This document shows, piece by piece, positions 27,901 through 36,261 of a stretch of 64,000 bases of DNA. A model generated the notes under the pieces. The model saw nothing but the letters and a program-made list of their open reading frames with translations, was not told the DNA's origin and did no database searches. This stretch comes from Robertmurraya massiliosenegalensis JC6 (GTDB lineage Bacteria > Bacillota > Bacilli > Bacillales > Cytobacillaceae), in assembly GCF_000311725.1 (NCBI RefSeq), contig NZ_HE978515.1, positions 241,358-305,357 of the forward strand. The letters run 5' to 3'. The number at the start of each line of letters is the position of its first letter. Positions within the stretch are counted from its first letter, which is position 1. The position numbers and the translations under genes were made by a program.

Positions 27901-28729
27901 TAACGCCTCCATTTTCCTCATTTCCATTTGCCCCAACCGTACCAGCAACATGCATTCCATGCATAGATGCGCCAGGAGCAATATCACGAATGATATTATT
28001 TTCATCCATATAATTGTATCCGTAAGGGACTTTATCGGAAAAGTATTGACCATTTAGCCCGTTCTCTCTTATGTACTTATTAACATCATTCTTTTTCAAT
28101 GCTGCATCCTTTTTCGAAGATAGAACCATGTCACGATGGGCAGGATCGATTCCTGTATCAATTACTCCGACAATCATTCCTTCACCTTTGAAACCATAAT
28201 CTCTCCATGCTTCTTGGGCTTGAACAAGTTCTTTACTGTACACCATATCTGGAGATTCTTCTGGACGTTCATATTCCAAAGTGATTTGAACTTCCGCTAC
28301 TTCCGGAAGCTTTTCAATTTCTTGAATATCTCCATATTTCACTTCAGCACTAAATCCGTTTAAAACAGTCGTAAATGATTCTTTCTCACGAAAATTAATC
28401 TTCTTCTTTTTAACTTTCTCTTTTACTTTTCCCTGCTCTTGAAGCTTTGCTGCTTTTAAGCTTTTCTTCGTTGCTTCCGGGAGCTCTTTATAACGTTTGC
28501 CTCTCTTTTGTGCATACTCAACAACAGGCTCTGATTTCATTTCAACGATAACACGTACCGTATCAGATGGAGCGTATTGTTTTTCGAACTCTGACTTGGA
28601 GATCGACTTAGTGGCTGTTACGGTCCTTTGTGTCGTTTCCTTCTGTTGAGGAAGGGTTGCCCCTGAAACAGAAGTACTAAACAAGAGCAGAACTAATAAT
28701 AAGATCGATAGTACTTTTAACTTCTTCAT
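24959..28729 (-). CDS. Large secreted subtilisin-like serine protease (S8, Vpr-related multidomain)
   Basis: 1256 residues. Signal peptide (about 1-24), inhibitor I9-type propeptide (about 55-150), then an S8 catalytic domain with Asp191 in GVIDTGID, His257 in HGMHVAGT, Asn357 in SAGNSAH and Ser580 in GTSMAAPHVSGG. A PA-type insert sits near residues 425-530. About 600 further residues form beta-sandwich modules (DUF1034/Fn3-like, then Ig-like blocks with repeated DYAGNIAEE/DHAGNEF/DLAGNKT motifs), ending in a basic tail KPGKGKK without an LPXTG or SLH signal. B. subtilis Vpr is near 800 residues, so this is an enlarged, lactocepin-like relative. AAGGAGG precedes ATG 28729. A role in extracellular protein breakdown is likely. 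Confidence 0.93.
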   Translation of the reverse strand: MKKLKVLSILLLVLLLFSTSVSGATLPQQKETTQRTVTATKSISKSEFEKQYAPSDTVRVIVEMKSEPVVEYAQKRGKRYKELPEATKKSLKAAKLQEQGKVKEKVKKKKINFREKESFTTVLNGFSAEVKYGDIQEIEKLPEVAEVQITLEYERPEESPDMVYSKELVQAQEAWRDYGFKGEGMIVGVIDTGIDPAHRDMVLSSKKDAALKKNDVNKYIRENGLNGQYFSDKVPYGYNYMDENNIIRDIAPGASMHGMHVAGTVGANGNEENGGVKGVAPEAQLLALKVFGNDPNITTTYGDIYVKAIDDAIILGADVLNMSLGSTAGFVSAETMEQKAITRAVENGVLMSISAGNSAHLGNGWANPLASNPDIGVSGSPGLAYDSLQVASVENTFMDLDAVNYLLDGEEEKAPFLSAGNTHPNDIQTKTFDIVYGGLGYPEELAEVAGKYALIQRGELAFTEKALNAQNAGAAGVIIYNNADGYVNMATEAAITIPQLFMLKSDGDKLASALLAGQAISITFNGEKTTAPNPEGGKMSAFTSWGLTPNLDFKPEITAPGGQIYSTLENNQYGMKSGTSMAAPHVSGGAALVLERVDNEFGVTGFERVNIAKNLLMNTSSPIKDQGFVNGVFGWDNPYSPRRQGAGIMQLHSALKTPVIVTENRTNEGKVALKEIHDQFEFTLTAQNYSDEAVNYNVSANLQTDFAGWGELGYDLDVLEAAPLYDASILINGESATEITVPANESVTFTVTAELANATVIEPSTGDLIPAKDVFVNGYFVEGFVTMTDPADVNPTITVPYVGFNGDWDQAPIIDGMVYDDESFYGMGGAVYDAGEDSYNYLGYDPITATISKENVAFSPNGDDIQDEIIPILSFLRNAKNVELAILDEDGNEIRKLRTDNEIRKNYYDGGLSPHYTLNPLWEWDGKIQNATAEDGQYYFEIRTVIDFPDADWQTVSIPVKVDTVAPSIEAELTESTLALNVADNEKGSGIAYIDILVDESSILETPLPGDTTEYTLPEDASFDEVTVVAYDYAGNIAEEKVEAGSSDKTMPFVYLVNPEALEVYNSGELQVNGYVVENESGLKELMIAGEKIPFQYNEATARYEFASTIDVEDNFHRLEVRAIDHAGNEFSIKRDVFVDSTAPVLAVKGLPKDQYIKHNAKNPVIDIQVTDNFDEIRFYYNGSEEFFQELKAPYVMRSFNKVFSDYTLDLQDGWNSFTFEVEDLAGNKTIETIELYKLKKGEKAPKKEKPGKGKK

Positions 28730-28965
28730 ATAGTCCTCCTTTTAGTCAAAAAGTATATAAATTCTGAATATTCTTGATGTGTTTCAAACTTATCATAGGA
28801 ATGAATTCTAGGGATAGTGACCGAGGACTCAAAGAATGCTAAATATTCTAGTTATTTCGGATTATTTTTTCAGTTGAACCATAGTTTAAGAATTTATTAG
28901 TATGCAAAACAACAAGAATTTCACATTTTTACTAATTTAGGCGATTGGAGTCGTCTACTTGTCCA

Positions 28966-28993
28966 ACCCTCTGTTAACGTTTTTCATATGATA
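28966..28993 (+). promoter_or_regulatory. Possible sigma-K promoter for the tiny sporulation membrane peptide
   Basis: CATATGATA (28985-28993) fits the sigma-K -10 consensus CATANNNTA, with an AC at 28966-28967, 17 bases upstream, as expected for its -35. It lies 50 bases before the start of the YjcZ-like gene. The rest of the 314-bp gap from 28730 is AT-rich and shows nothing else I can support; it must also hold the divergent subtilase promoter. Confidence 0.4.
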
Positions 28994-29043
28994 TTAGCGA
29001 CAGCAATCACCAAGCTGTTAGTTGTGAACTGGAGGTGATCTTA

Positions 29044-29142
29044 ATGAGCTATGAACAAGGAGGAAACAACTCAAGATTCGCGCTAATTGTTGTTTTATTT
29101 ATTTTGCTAGTTATCATCGGAGCTAGCTATATGGGTTACTAA
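29044..29142 (+). CDS. Tiny membrane peptide of the YjcZ sporulation family
   Basis: A 32-residue peptide: polar Gly/Asn-rich start MSYEQGGNNSRF, then one hydrophobic helix ALIVVLFILLVIIGASYMGY. The pattern Gly-rich head plus FALIVVLFILL is the signature of the YjcZ/tiny-TM family found in Bacillales and linked to sporulation. GGAGGTGA lies just before the ATG and a compact terminator follows, so it is a complete small transcription unit. Molecular function is unknown. Confidence 0.85.
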   Translation: MSYEQGGNNSRFALIVVLFILLVIIGASYMGY

Positions 29143-29180
29143 ACTAAAATAGACTCTTCGCCACACACCAGTTTGCACTA

Positions 29181-29203
29181 AGCGCCTCTTCAGGCGCTTT
29201 TTG
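29181..29203 (+). terminator. Terminator of the YjcZ-like gene
   Basis: AGCGCC and GGCGCT pair around TCTTCA, followed by five T bases. Confidence 0.85.
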
Positions 29204-29287
29204 TTTGCTAATTCTAGATAAAATCATCTGTAAATGGTATGCTTTTTTCAAGTATAGGTTCATCCGGACATGAAGGAGAATAGGTAA

Positions 29288-30037
29288 ATGCAAAAAAAAT
29301 TACAATCGATAAACCATCCTTACATATGTGCACCGATCGTTGGAAGAACGAAGAATGAATTATTAGTAGAAATCGAACGAGTGAAAAGGCAAAAACCAGA
29401 TTTAATCGAATGGAGAGCTGATTTTTTTGAGGAGTTACATGATGTTGATGAAGTGATTGTACTGGCTAACAAACTAAAGGAAAGCCTAAGAGACATTCCC
29501 CTTCTTTTTACAATACGGTCAGAGGTAGAGGGCGGAAATCCTATATCATTATCTGAAAATGAAATTAATACACTACTCGTTGCAATTTGTGAAAAAACAT
29601 CGATTGATCTTATAGACTATGAATTACGCAACCCGATAGAAAAGATTTCTCATATTCGCAAAGTTTCTAACAAACATGGAAAGCTCCTTATTTTATCGTA
29701 TCATAATTTTAACTCGACGCCTTCAAATGAAGAACTCCTACAAATCTTACATAAAGCCGCTTCATACCATGGAGATATCGGAAAAATCGCAGTCATGCCG
29801 AATTGTCATGCTGATGTCATTCGATTACTTCAAGTAACTGAAGAAGCAAAAAATAATCTCCCTATATCAATAGCCACAATGGCAATGGGTGATATCGGTG
29901 CGATTAGTCGGATGGCTGGATGGATATTTGGTTCAGACCTTGTTTTTTCAGTTGGAGATAAACCTTCAGCACCTGGACAGATTTTAATTGAGGATTTGCG
30001 AATGCTCATCCAAACGATGAAAAAGTATCAAGCATAA
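29288..30037 (+). CDS. aroD: 3-Dehydroquinate dehydratase, type I
   Basis: 249 residues, the usual size of the class I enzyme. Landmarks are EWRADFFEE near the start of the barrel, LSYHNF with the catalytic His (about residue 142), and GKIAVMP with the Schiff-base Lys (about residue 168). SKHGKL-type and MGDIGAISR elements also match. It converts 3-dehydroquinate to 3-dehydroshikimate in the shikimate pathway, which feeds the trp operon 1.2 kb away. AAGGAGAATAGG precedes the ATG. Monocistronic, convergent with the AI-2E gene across a shared terminator. Confidence 0.95.
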   Translation: MQKKLQSINHPYICAPIVGRTKNELLVEIERVKRQKPDLIEWRADFFEELHDVDEVIVLANKLKESLRDIPLLFTIRSEVEGGNPISLSENEINTLLVAICEKTSIDLIDYELRNPIEKISHIRKVSNKHGKLLILSYHNFNSTPSNEELLQILHKAASYHGDIGKIAVMPNCHADVIRLLQVTEEAKNNLPISIATMAMGDIGAISRMAGWIFGSDLVFSVGDKPSAPGQILIEDLRMLIQTMKKYQA

Positions 30038-30078
30038 AAAAAGCATGTTATTTCGACCATGAAATAACATGCTTTTTC
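30035..30078. terminator. Bidirectional terminator between aroD and the AI-2E family gene
   Basis: AAGCATGTTATTTC and GAAATAACATGCTT form a perfect 14-bp stem with a 6-base loop, with an A-run on the left and a T-run on the right, serving both convergent genes. Confidence 0.93.
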
Positions 30079-31161
30079 TTATGCCGTTCGATAGATTTTC
30101 ACAACATTAACGACAATCACCTTCACAATAGAATAAAGCGGAATGACGAAAATCACACCGACAATACCGACTAAACTTCCTGCCGTTAAAATGAGGACAA
30201 TAATCGTTAAAGGGTGGATATTCAGTGTTTTCCCCATAATATTAGGCGAAACAATATTCCCCTCAATTTGTTGGGCAACTAACATGATAATCGCCACATA
30301 TAAAACCAGCATCGGATCCTGAAAGACGGCAACCAATAACGCTGGAATGACAGCAATATATGGACCTAAAAAAGGAATCACATTGGTGAACATACCAAAA
30401 ACAGCTAACACCAGCGAATAATTTAAATCAATTATCAAATAGCCTATCAGTAACAAAATACCGACAATTAAACTAACAATCATTTGACCTTGAATATAGG
30501 TTGCAATCGTTTTGTCCATATCTTTAAGGATTGACAACACATTCTCTTTTTTTGATCTTGGGAAGAAGACGGAAACACTAGGTGCAAAACGATGTCCATC
30601 CTTCAACATATAAAAAAGAATAAATGGTACAAGAACTAGACCAAAAATGATATTAATGAATCCACCAATAACTCCGAAAACACCCAAAATCCCATTCGCG
30701 ATATTGCCGACATTCTCTTGGAGCTTTGATTCAATATCTTGGCTAGCTGTTAGCATTGCATCCTGAATAAAACTTGGAAACGTAGTACGGTTTTCCTGAA
30801 CATAAGTAATCCATTCCATAACGGTTGAGATCATCGCTGGTAAATTCGCAACAAATCTTTCTAGCTGATCATTTATAGCTGGAGCAACTAATTTAACAAC
30901 TCCATATACAAATAAAATGATCGCAACATATGCTGCAATTACTGCCAACCACTTTGGACATTTCTGTTTCACTAGAAAGGTCACCAATGGACGGCATAAA
31001 TAATACAAAATCCCTGCCAATACAAACGGGAGAAAGATCGTCTGTAACAGGACTACTACTGGTACGAGCAGAAATTTGTTAATGTTCAGTAATAACACAA
31101 TAAGTAAAAAGAGAATGATCGCAATCATTACTTTAAACCATCTTTTTTCAACTAACGCCAT
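30079..31161 (-). CDS. AI-2E family transporter (UPF0118/PerM-like)
   Basis: 360 residues from ATG 31161, chosen because AGGATGTGAT lies 7 bases upstream; the frame also opens with a GTG at 31173. Eight or so membrane helices surround a mid-protein soluble region, and the C-terminal half carries FVPFILFYMLKD, NVIPFLGPYIAVIPALLVA and PNIMGKTLNIHPLTI, all typical of the family. Members have been linked to AI-2 export, Na+/H+ antiport or PerM-like roles, so the substrate is uncertain. Relatives in B. subtilis include YueF and YubA. Monocistronic. Confidence 0.85.
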   Translation of the reverse strand: MALVEKRWFKVMIAIILFLLIVLLLNINKFLLVPVVVLLQTIFLPFVLAGILYYLCRPLVTFLVKQKCPKWLAVIAAYVAIILFVYGVVKLVAPAINDQLERFVANLPAMISTVMEWITYVQENRTTFPSFIQDAMLTASQDIESKLQENVGNIANGILGVFGVIGGFINIIFGLVLVPFILFYMLKDGHRFAPSVSVFFPRSKKENVLSILKDMDKTIATYIQGQMIVSLIVGILLLIGYLIIDLNYSLVLAVFGMFTNVIPFLGPYIAVIPALLVAVFQDPMLVLYVAIIMLVAQQIEGNIVSPNIMGKTLNIHPLTIIVLILTAGSLVGIVGVIFVIPLYSIVKVIVVNVVKIYRTA

Positions 31162-31245
31162 TAAAAAAATCACATCCTACATCTGTCCAATATTTTCCTC
31201 TTCCTGAATATATCAATCTTTTCATTAAAAATCCATTTAAAAATG

Positions 31246-31271
31246 ATAAAAAACGAGTGGAATCCACTCGC
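31246..31271 (-). terminator. Terminator of the trp operon
   Basis: CGAGTGGA and TCCACTCG form an 8-bp stem followed on the minus strand by six T bases, immediately after the trpA stop codon. Confidence 0.9.
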
Positions 31272-32051
31272 TTACACTTTAATCGTTTTTATCGACTTTA
31301 TCAGGTCTTCAATCTCCTTTCGTTGATTGTGGTGAAATAAATCAACAATTCTACTTCCGACTACAACTCCATCACAATATTGGCTGAATTTCTTCACTTG
31401 TTCAGGTGTAGAAATCCCAAAACCTGCCAACACAGGAATAGAGCTAATTTCCTGAATATTTTTCAAATAGTTTTCAACATCTTGATGAAAGTTTGCTCTA
31501 GCACCCGTTATTCCGGTTACTGTTACCGCATAGAGGAAGCCTCTACTTCTACTTGCAATTTCATTAATTCTTTCATTGGAACTTGTTAAGGTTACTAAAC
31601 GGATCAGTTCTATATCAGCAACATCGAAGTGTGATATTAATAAATCCTCTTCTTCTATTGGCAAATCAGGAATAATGCAGCCGTCCACACCTGCTTTACT
31701 AGCATCCTCTATAAAAGAGGAGATTCCATAAGCATAGATCGGATTCATGTAAGTCATCACAATAATGGGGATTGACACAATCGGTCTTACATTTAAAATC
31801 GTTTGAAGTACAGCCTTTAAAGTGGTTCCATTTTCAAGAGCTCGCAAACCAGCAGCCTGAATCGTTGGTCCATCCGCCACAGGGTCAGAAAATGGAATGC
31901 CTATCTCCACAGCAGTTGCCCCACAGGACTCAAGATAAACAATCCGTTCCATTAAGGAATCAAGTCCCCCGTCACCTGCCATGATATAAGGAACAAAAGC
32001 CTTCTCCTTATTCTCACTAATGCGTTCGAATGTTTTATTTAATCGATTCAT
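31272..32051 (-). CDS. trpA: Tryptophan synthase alpha subunit
   Basis: 259 residues with the family signature [21 protein letters not shown], including the catalytic Glu and Asp positions, and a TIM-barrel C-terminal phosphate site near [10 protein letters not shown]. It cleaves indole-3-glycerol phosphate to indole, passed to TrpB. Last gene of trpEGDCFBA; its ATG overlaps the trpB stop by 4 bases. Confidence 0.97.
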   Translation of the reverse strand: MNRLNKTFERISENKEKAFVPYIMAGDGGLDSLMERIVYLESCGATAVEIGIPFSDPVADGPTIQAAGLRALENGTTLKAVLQTILNVRPIVSIPIIVMTYMNPIYAYGISSFIEDASKAGVDGCIIPDLPIEEEDLLISHFDVADIELIRLVTLTSSNERINEIASRSRGFLYAVTVTGITGARANFHQDVENYLKNIQEISSIPVLAGFGISTPEQVKKFSQYCDGVVVGSRIVDLFHHNQRKEIEDLIKSIKTIKV

Positions 32052-33250
32052 CCTTGTACTCCCTCCAATCTTGCTTTCACCGCTTGGACATCCTTATCAC
32101 CACGGCCGGATAAACAAACGACAATTCCCTCTTCTTGTCTCATCGTCTTCGCAAGCTTAATCGCATAGGCGACTGCATGGGCACTTTCTAGCGCAGGAAT
32201 AATCCCTTCTAATTTACAAAGAAGCTGTAATGCTTCTAATGCTTCTTCATCTGCAATCGATTGATACTCTACTCTGCCAATATCCTTCAAATAGCTATGC
32301 TCTGGTCCAACTCCAGGATAGTCTAGCCCTGCCGATATGGAATGAGCCTCTTGAATTTGACCTGCTTCATCTTGTAAAAGATACATAAGAGCCCCATGTA
32401 GTACACCTGGTTTTCCTTTCGTTAATGAGGCCGCATGCTTATCTGTATCAATTCCAAGACCAGCTGCTTCAACCCCGTACATGTTCACCTCATCGTCTTC
32501 GATAAACGGATAAAACAGTCCCATTGAATTGCTCCCGCCGCCAATACACGCTACTAACGCATCTGGCAATCTCCCTTCCTTCTCTGCAAATTGTTTTTTC
32601 GTTTCCTTTCCGATCACACTTTGAAAATCACGTACCATCATTGGAAATGGATGAGGTCCCATCACAGACCCTAAAATATAATGAGTATCATGCACATTTG
32701 AAACCCAATAACGAAGAGCTTCATTACAAGCATCCTTTAAAGTTCTACTCCCTGAAGTGACCGCTTCAACCTTTGCACCTAATAGTTCCATTCGAAAAAC
32801 ATTTAATTGCTGACGCTTAATATCCTCTTCTCCCATAAAGATGACACATTCTAAATTTAAAAGTGCACAAACTGTAGCGGTTGCCACTCCATGTTGCCCA
32901 GCACCTGTTTCTGCCACAATTTTCTTTTTCCCCATTCTAACCGCAAGAAGAGCCTGCCCGATCGTATTATTGATTTTGTGAGCACCTGTATGATTTAAAT
33001 CTTCACGTTTCAAGTAGATTTTCGCCCCACCGGCGTGTTCTGTTAAATTCTCCGCATAATAAAGAGGTGTTTGCCTTCCGACATAGTCTGTTAGCAATGT
33101 ATTTAATTGTTCGTGAAAGCCCTCATCACCGATCGCTTCCTTGTATGCTACTTCTAGTTCTTTCACCGCTTGCATAAGCGTTTCCGGAATAAACCGCCCT
33201 CCATATTTGCCAAAATGACCTTTTTCATTCGGTAATGCGTAAGTGTTCAT
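32048..33250 (-). CDS. trpB: Tryptophan synthase beta subunit
   Basis: 400 residues. The PLP lysine is Lys92 in [12 protein letters not shown]; the glycine-rich phosphate loop is [10 protein letters not shown] and the C-terminal SGRGDKD is intact. It condenses indole with serine to tryptophan within the alpha2beta2 complex. Start overlaps the trpF stop by 4 bases. Confidence 0.98.
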   Translation of the reverse strand: MNTYALPNEKGHFGKYGGRFIPETLMQAVKELEVAYKEAIGDEGFHEQLNTLLTDYVGRQTPLYYAENLTEHAGGAKIYLKREDLNHTGAHKINNTIGQALLAVRMGKKKIVAETGAGQHGVATATVCALLNLECVIFMGEEDIKRQQLNVFRMELLGAKVEAVTSGSRTLKDACNEALRYWVSNVHDTHYILGSVMGPHPFPMMVRDFQSVIGKETKKQFAEKEGRLPDALVACIGGGSNSMGLFYPFIEDDEVNMYGVEAAGLGIDTDKHAASLTKGKPGVLHGALMYLLQDEAGQIQEAHSISAGLDYPGVGPEHSYLKDIGRVEYQSIADEEALEALQLLCKLEGIIPALESAHAVAYAIKLAKTMRQEEGIVVCLSGRGDKDVQAVKARLEGVQG

Positions 33251-33864
33251 TTTACTTCCTCCCGATTTTTAGCTTTACTTAAAAAAGTTTCTATTTTAGC
33301 GAAGTCTTTTTTTCCATCCGTTTCCACCCCACTGCTTACATCGACCATATAAGGCAGTACTTCTTTAATGGCATCGTCCACATTATTAGGATCCAATCCT
33401 CCAGCTAAAATAATTTTTTTTCCTCTTCTATCGAATTGGGATAACAAGCTCCAATCAAATTTAATCCCATTTCCACCACGATATTTCCCCTTCGGACTAT
33501 CAAGTAAAGCATAGTCACAATCAAATTCGTGAATTTTTTGTAAATCCTCTCTTGATTCGATGCTAAAAGCTTTAATGACAGGAACAGCTAATTGCCGGCA
33601 GTATTGAGGAGATTCATCCCCATGTAGTTGCACCACATTAATACCTGTTTGAGCGATGATCTCTTGGACCACTTCTAATGCTTCATTGACAAACACTCCT
33701 ACTTTAAGAACATGGACAGGCAGACTGTCAACCAACATTCTCGCTTCTTCAGAAGTGACTTTCCTTTTACTTTTCGCAAACACAAATCCAACAGCATCTG
33801 CACCTCTTTCAATTGCATAACGAGCCGTTTCCACATCTTTAATTCCACAAATTTTAACCTTCAT
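33247..33864 (-). CDS. trpF: Phosphoribosylanthranilate isomerase
   Basis: 205 residues beginning [17 protein letters not shown] with the catalytic Cys in KICG, and DVSSGVE near the C-terminal phosphate site. It catalyses the Amadori rearrangement in tryptophan synthesis. Overlaps both neighbours by 4 bases, so translation is tightly coupled. AGGGAGG precedes the ATG. Confidence 0.97.
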   Translation of the reverse strand: MKVKICGIKDVETARYAIERGADAVGFVFAKSKRKVTSEEARMLVDSLPVHVLKVGVFVNEALEVVQEIIAQTGINVVQLHGDESPQYCRQLAVPVIKAFSIESREDLQKIHEFDCDYALLDSPKGKYRGGNGIKFDWSLLSQFDRRGKKIILAGGLDPNNVDDAIKEVLPYMVDVSSGVETDGKKDFAKIETFLSKAKNREEVK

Positions 33865-34652
33865 CGGTACAATCCCTCCCTTAATGGAAGCTTCATTTCT
33901 TTTAAAATGAGAGCTGGATTTTTATGTTTCATGAATGTTTCTCCGACGAGAATCCCTTTCGCACCGGCAGCAATGACTCTTTTTACATCATCAATCGTAC
34001 GGATTCCACTTTCACTAATTAAATACCTGCCCTCGTTTAGAATCAGTGGTGCAAGTTTCTCTGTCATCTCTAGATTGACCTCAAATGTTTTTAAATTACG
34101 GTTATTGACACCGATTAAACGGTTATCTGTTTTGAGAACTCTTTCTGCCTCCTTTTCATTGTGAATCTCCATTAGAACATCTAATTGCTGCTCTTTTGCA
34201 TATTGATAAAGAGCGTGAAGCTGCTCGTCATCTAACGCTGCTGCAATGAGAAGGATGACATTAGCCCCTGCTTTTTTCGCTGCATCGATTTGAATGGTGT
34301 CAATGATAAAGTCCTTACATAAAATCGGTTTAGAAATCGCCGCTCTTACCCGTTCTAAATCATTCATGGATCCTTTAAAGAAGGTTTCGTCTGTAAGGAC
34401 TGATACCGCATCAGCACCAGCCCCAACATAAGTTAGAGCTTGTGTGCCAGGGTCTAAATGTGGATTAATATCTCCTTTAGAAGGTGAGGCTCTTTTGAAT
34501 TCCGCAATAATGGCCAGCTCTTTCGTATCGGCAAGACGTTCAACAAATGATTTTCTTTGGAAAGGGACCTTACGTTCAGACTGGATCCTTTCCTTTAACA
34601 CGGCTACTTCTTTTTTCTTCTTAGCAATAATCTTATCTAAAATCGTTTCCAT
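33861..34652 (-). CDS. trpC: Indole-3-glycerol phosphate synthase
   Basis: 263 residues with AEFKRASPSKGDI, LCKDFIID and LIGVNNRNLKTF, the conserved barrel motifs of the enzyme, and a C-terminal GILVGETFMKH phosphate-binding end. The start codon directly follows the trpD TAA. TrpC and TrpF are separate proteins here, as in B. subtilis and unlike the E. coli fusion. Confidence 0.97.
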   Translation of the reverse strand: METILDKIIAKKKKEVAVLKERIQSERKVPFQRKSFVERLADTKELAIIAEFKRASPSKGDINPHLDPGTQALTYVGAGADAVSVLTDETFFKGSMNDLERVRAAISKPILCKDFIIDTIQIDAAKKAGANVILLIAAALDDEQLHALYQYAKEQQLDVLMEIHNEKEAERVLKTDNRLIGVNNRNLKTFEVNLEMTEKLAPLILNEGRYLISESGIRTIDDVKRVIAAGAKGILVGETFMKHKNPALILKEMKLPLREGLYR

Positions 34653-35678
34653 TTATATCACCTTTGCTTTACTTGCTCGACTTTTTTCAATCAGGTTTTC
34701 TAACTTTTCTATGGCTGCACCTGAGTCAATACTTTCAGCTGCAAGTTTGACCCCTGATTCGATCGAAGAAGCAACTCCACTCGTAAAGATCCCTATTCCA
34801 GCGTTAAGGAGAACCGTATCACGCTTTGGCCCTTTTTCTCCTTTTAAAACATTTAAGAGAATTTCACTATTTTCTTTTGAGTCTCCACCTTTAATCTCCT
34901 CATTGCTATAAACAGAAAAGCCAAGTTCCTCAGGATGTAGAATTCGATAGTGAATATTTCCATTTTCCAAGATCGCTAAATGATTTTCACCTGCTAGCGA
35001 TGCTTCATCCATAAATCCCGCTCCATTTAGTACGACCGCTCGTTTTCTTCCTAATGTTTTTAACACTTCGGCAAACATTTCAATTAAATCCCTTCGATAT
35101 ATGCCAAGGAGCTGGTAATCCAATTCAATTGGATTCGTTAATGGACCAATTAAATTAAAGACAGTCGGGATTCGTAGCTCTTTACGAACTTTCATAATTC
35201 GTTTTATATTGGGGTGAACGTATGGAGCAAAAAGGAAAGTGATTCCTACTTCTCGCAAAACGTCCAGTGATACTTTTGGTTCTAAGTCCAAATTCACACC
35301 TAAATATTCCAATACATCAGCACTTCCTGTTTTACTCGTAATACTTCGATTTCCGTGCTTCGCCACCTTTAATCCTGCTCCTGCCATAACAAATGCCGAA
35401 GCTGTACTAATATTGAAGCTTTTCGAACCATCTCCTCCTGTTCCACAATTATCGATGATATTTGGCATTTCCGACTGAAAAGGTAAGGCCTTTTCCCTAA
35501 GGGCTTCTACAATACCTACTATTTCATCAACGGTTTCCCCCTTTGTTTTTAAGCCGACCATAAAGGCAGCAATCTCGCTATCTGTTGTTTCATCTGAAAA
35601 AAAGTGTGTCATTACCTCCTGTATTTCTACCTTTGTTAAAGAATCTCTCTCAACCAACCGTTGTAGATAATTTCTCAT
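34653..35678 (-). CDS. trpD: Anthranilate phosphoribosyltransferase
   Basis: 341 residues from ATG 35678, chosen because AAGGGGGAAGG lies just upstream; the frame is open further back to 35717. The PRPP-binding GTGGDGSKSFNIST and the KHGNRSITSKTGSADVLE block are present. It joins anthranilate and PRPP. The start lies inside the end of trpG (29-base overlap). Confidence 0.97.
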   Translation of the reverse strand: MRNYLQRLVERDSLTKVEIQEVMTHFFSDETTDSEIAAFMVGLKTKGETVDEIVGIVEALREKALPFQSEMPNIIDNCGTGGDGSKSFNISTASAFVMAGAGLKVAKHGNRSITSKTGSADVLEYLGVNLDLEPKVSLDVLREVGITFLFAPYVHPNIKRIMKVRKELRIPTVFNLIGPLTNPIELDYQLLGIYRRDLIEMFAEVLKTLGRKRAVVLNGAGFMDEASLAGENHLAILENGNIHYRILHPEELGFSVYSNEEIKGGDSKENSEILLNVLKGEKGPKRDTVLLNAGIGIFTSGVASSIESGVKLAAESIDSGAAIEKLENLIEKSRASKAKVI

Positions 35679-36261
35679 TTTCCTTCCCCCTTCTGATACT
35701 CTCAAGAAATTTTTCAATCATTTGTTTTCCAGTCTCCGTTCCGACTGATTCAGGGTGAAATTGAAGACCAAATAATGGGTAGTCCTTATGTTTAATCGCC
35801 ATAATTTCTTGATCATCTAACGACTTCCCAAGAATATGAAATTCATTACTCAATGTTTCTTCCTTAATCACTAAGGAGTGGTAGCGCATAACATCAATTG
35901 GAACTGGCAGATCATTAAATATCTCTGTTCCAGCATGGGTCAAAGATGACCTTTTTCCATGCATGATGCTTTTCGCTTTTACTACGCTCGCTCTGAAGGC
36001 ATACCCAATCGCCTGATGACCTAAGCAAATTCCGAGAATCGGGATTTGTTGGTAAAAGGTCTGAATCAACTCCACACAGATTCCTGCATTTTCAGGTCTT
36101 CCAGGACCAGGAGATAAGCAGATAGCATCTGGATTCAGTGATTTTATTTCATCAATTGTCACCATATCATTGCGGCGAACGATGATTTTCTCTCCTAGTT
36201 CACCAAAATATTGATACAAGTTAAAGGTAAACGAATCATAATTATCAATTAATAAAATCAT
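35650..36261 (-). CDS. trpG: Anthranilate synthase glutamine amidotransferase subunit
   Basis: 203 residues with the class I glutaminase triad: Cys79 in GICLGHQA, and His and Glu in LQFHPESVG. It supplies ammonia to TrpE. In B. subtilis the equivalent gene (pabA) lies in the folate operon and serves both pathways; here it is inside the trp operon. Its ATG overlaps the trpE stop by 4 bases. Whether it also serves folate synthesis depends on whether another copy exists elsewhere. Confidence 0.95.
   Translation of the reverse strand: MILLIDNYDSFTFNLYQYFGELGEKIIVRRNDMVTIDEIKSLNPDAICLSPGPGRPENAGICVELIQTFYQQIPILGICLGHQAIGYAFRASVVKAKSIMHGKRSSLTHAGTEIFNDLPVPIDVMRYHSLVIKEETLSNEFHILGKSLDDQEIMAIKHKDYPLFGLQFHPESVGTETGKQMIEKFLESIRRGKENEKLSTTVG

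Noticed and set aside
34653..35717. Longer trpD starting at 35717
   Set aside because: The extra residues overlap trpG further and the strong AAGGGGGAAGG site belongs to the ATG at 35678.
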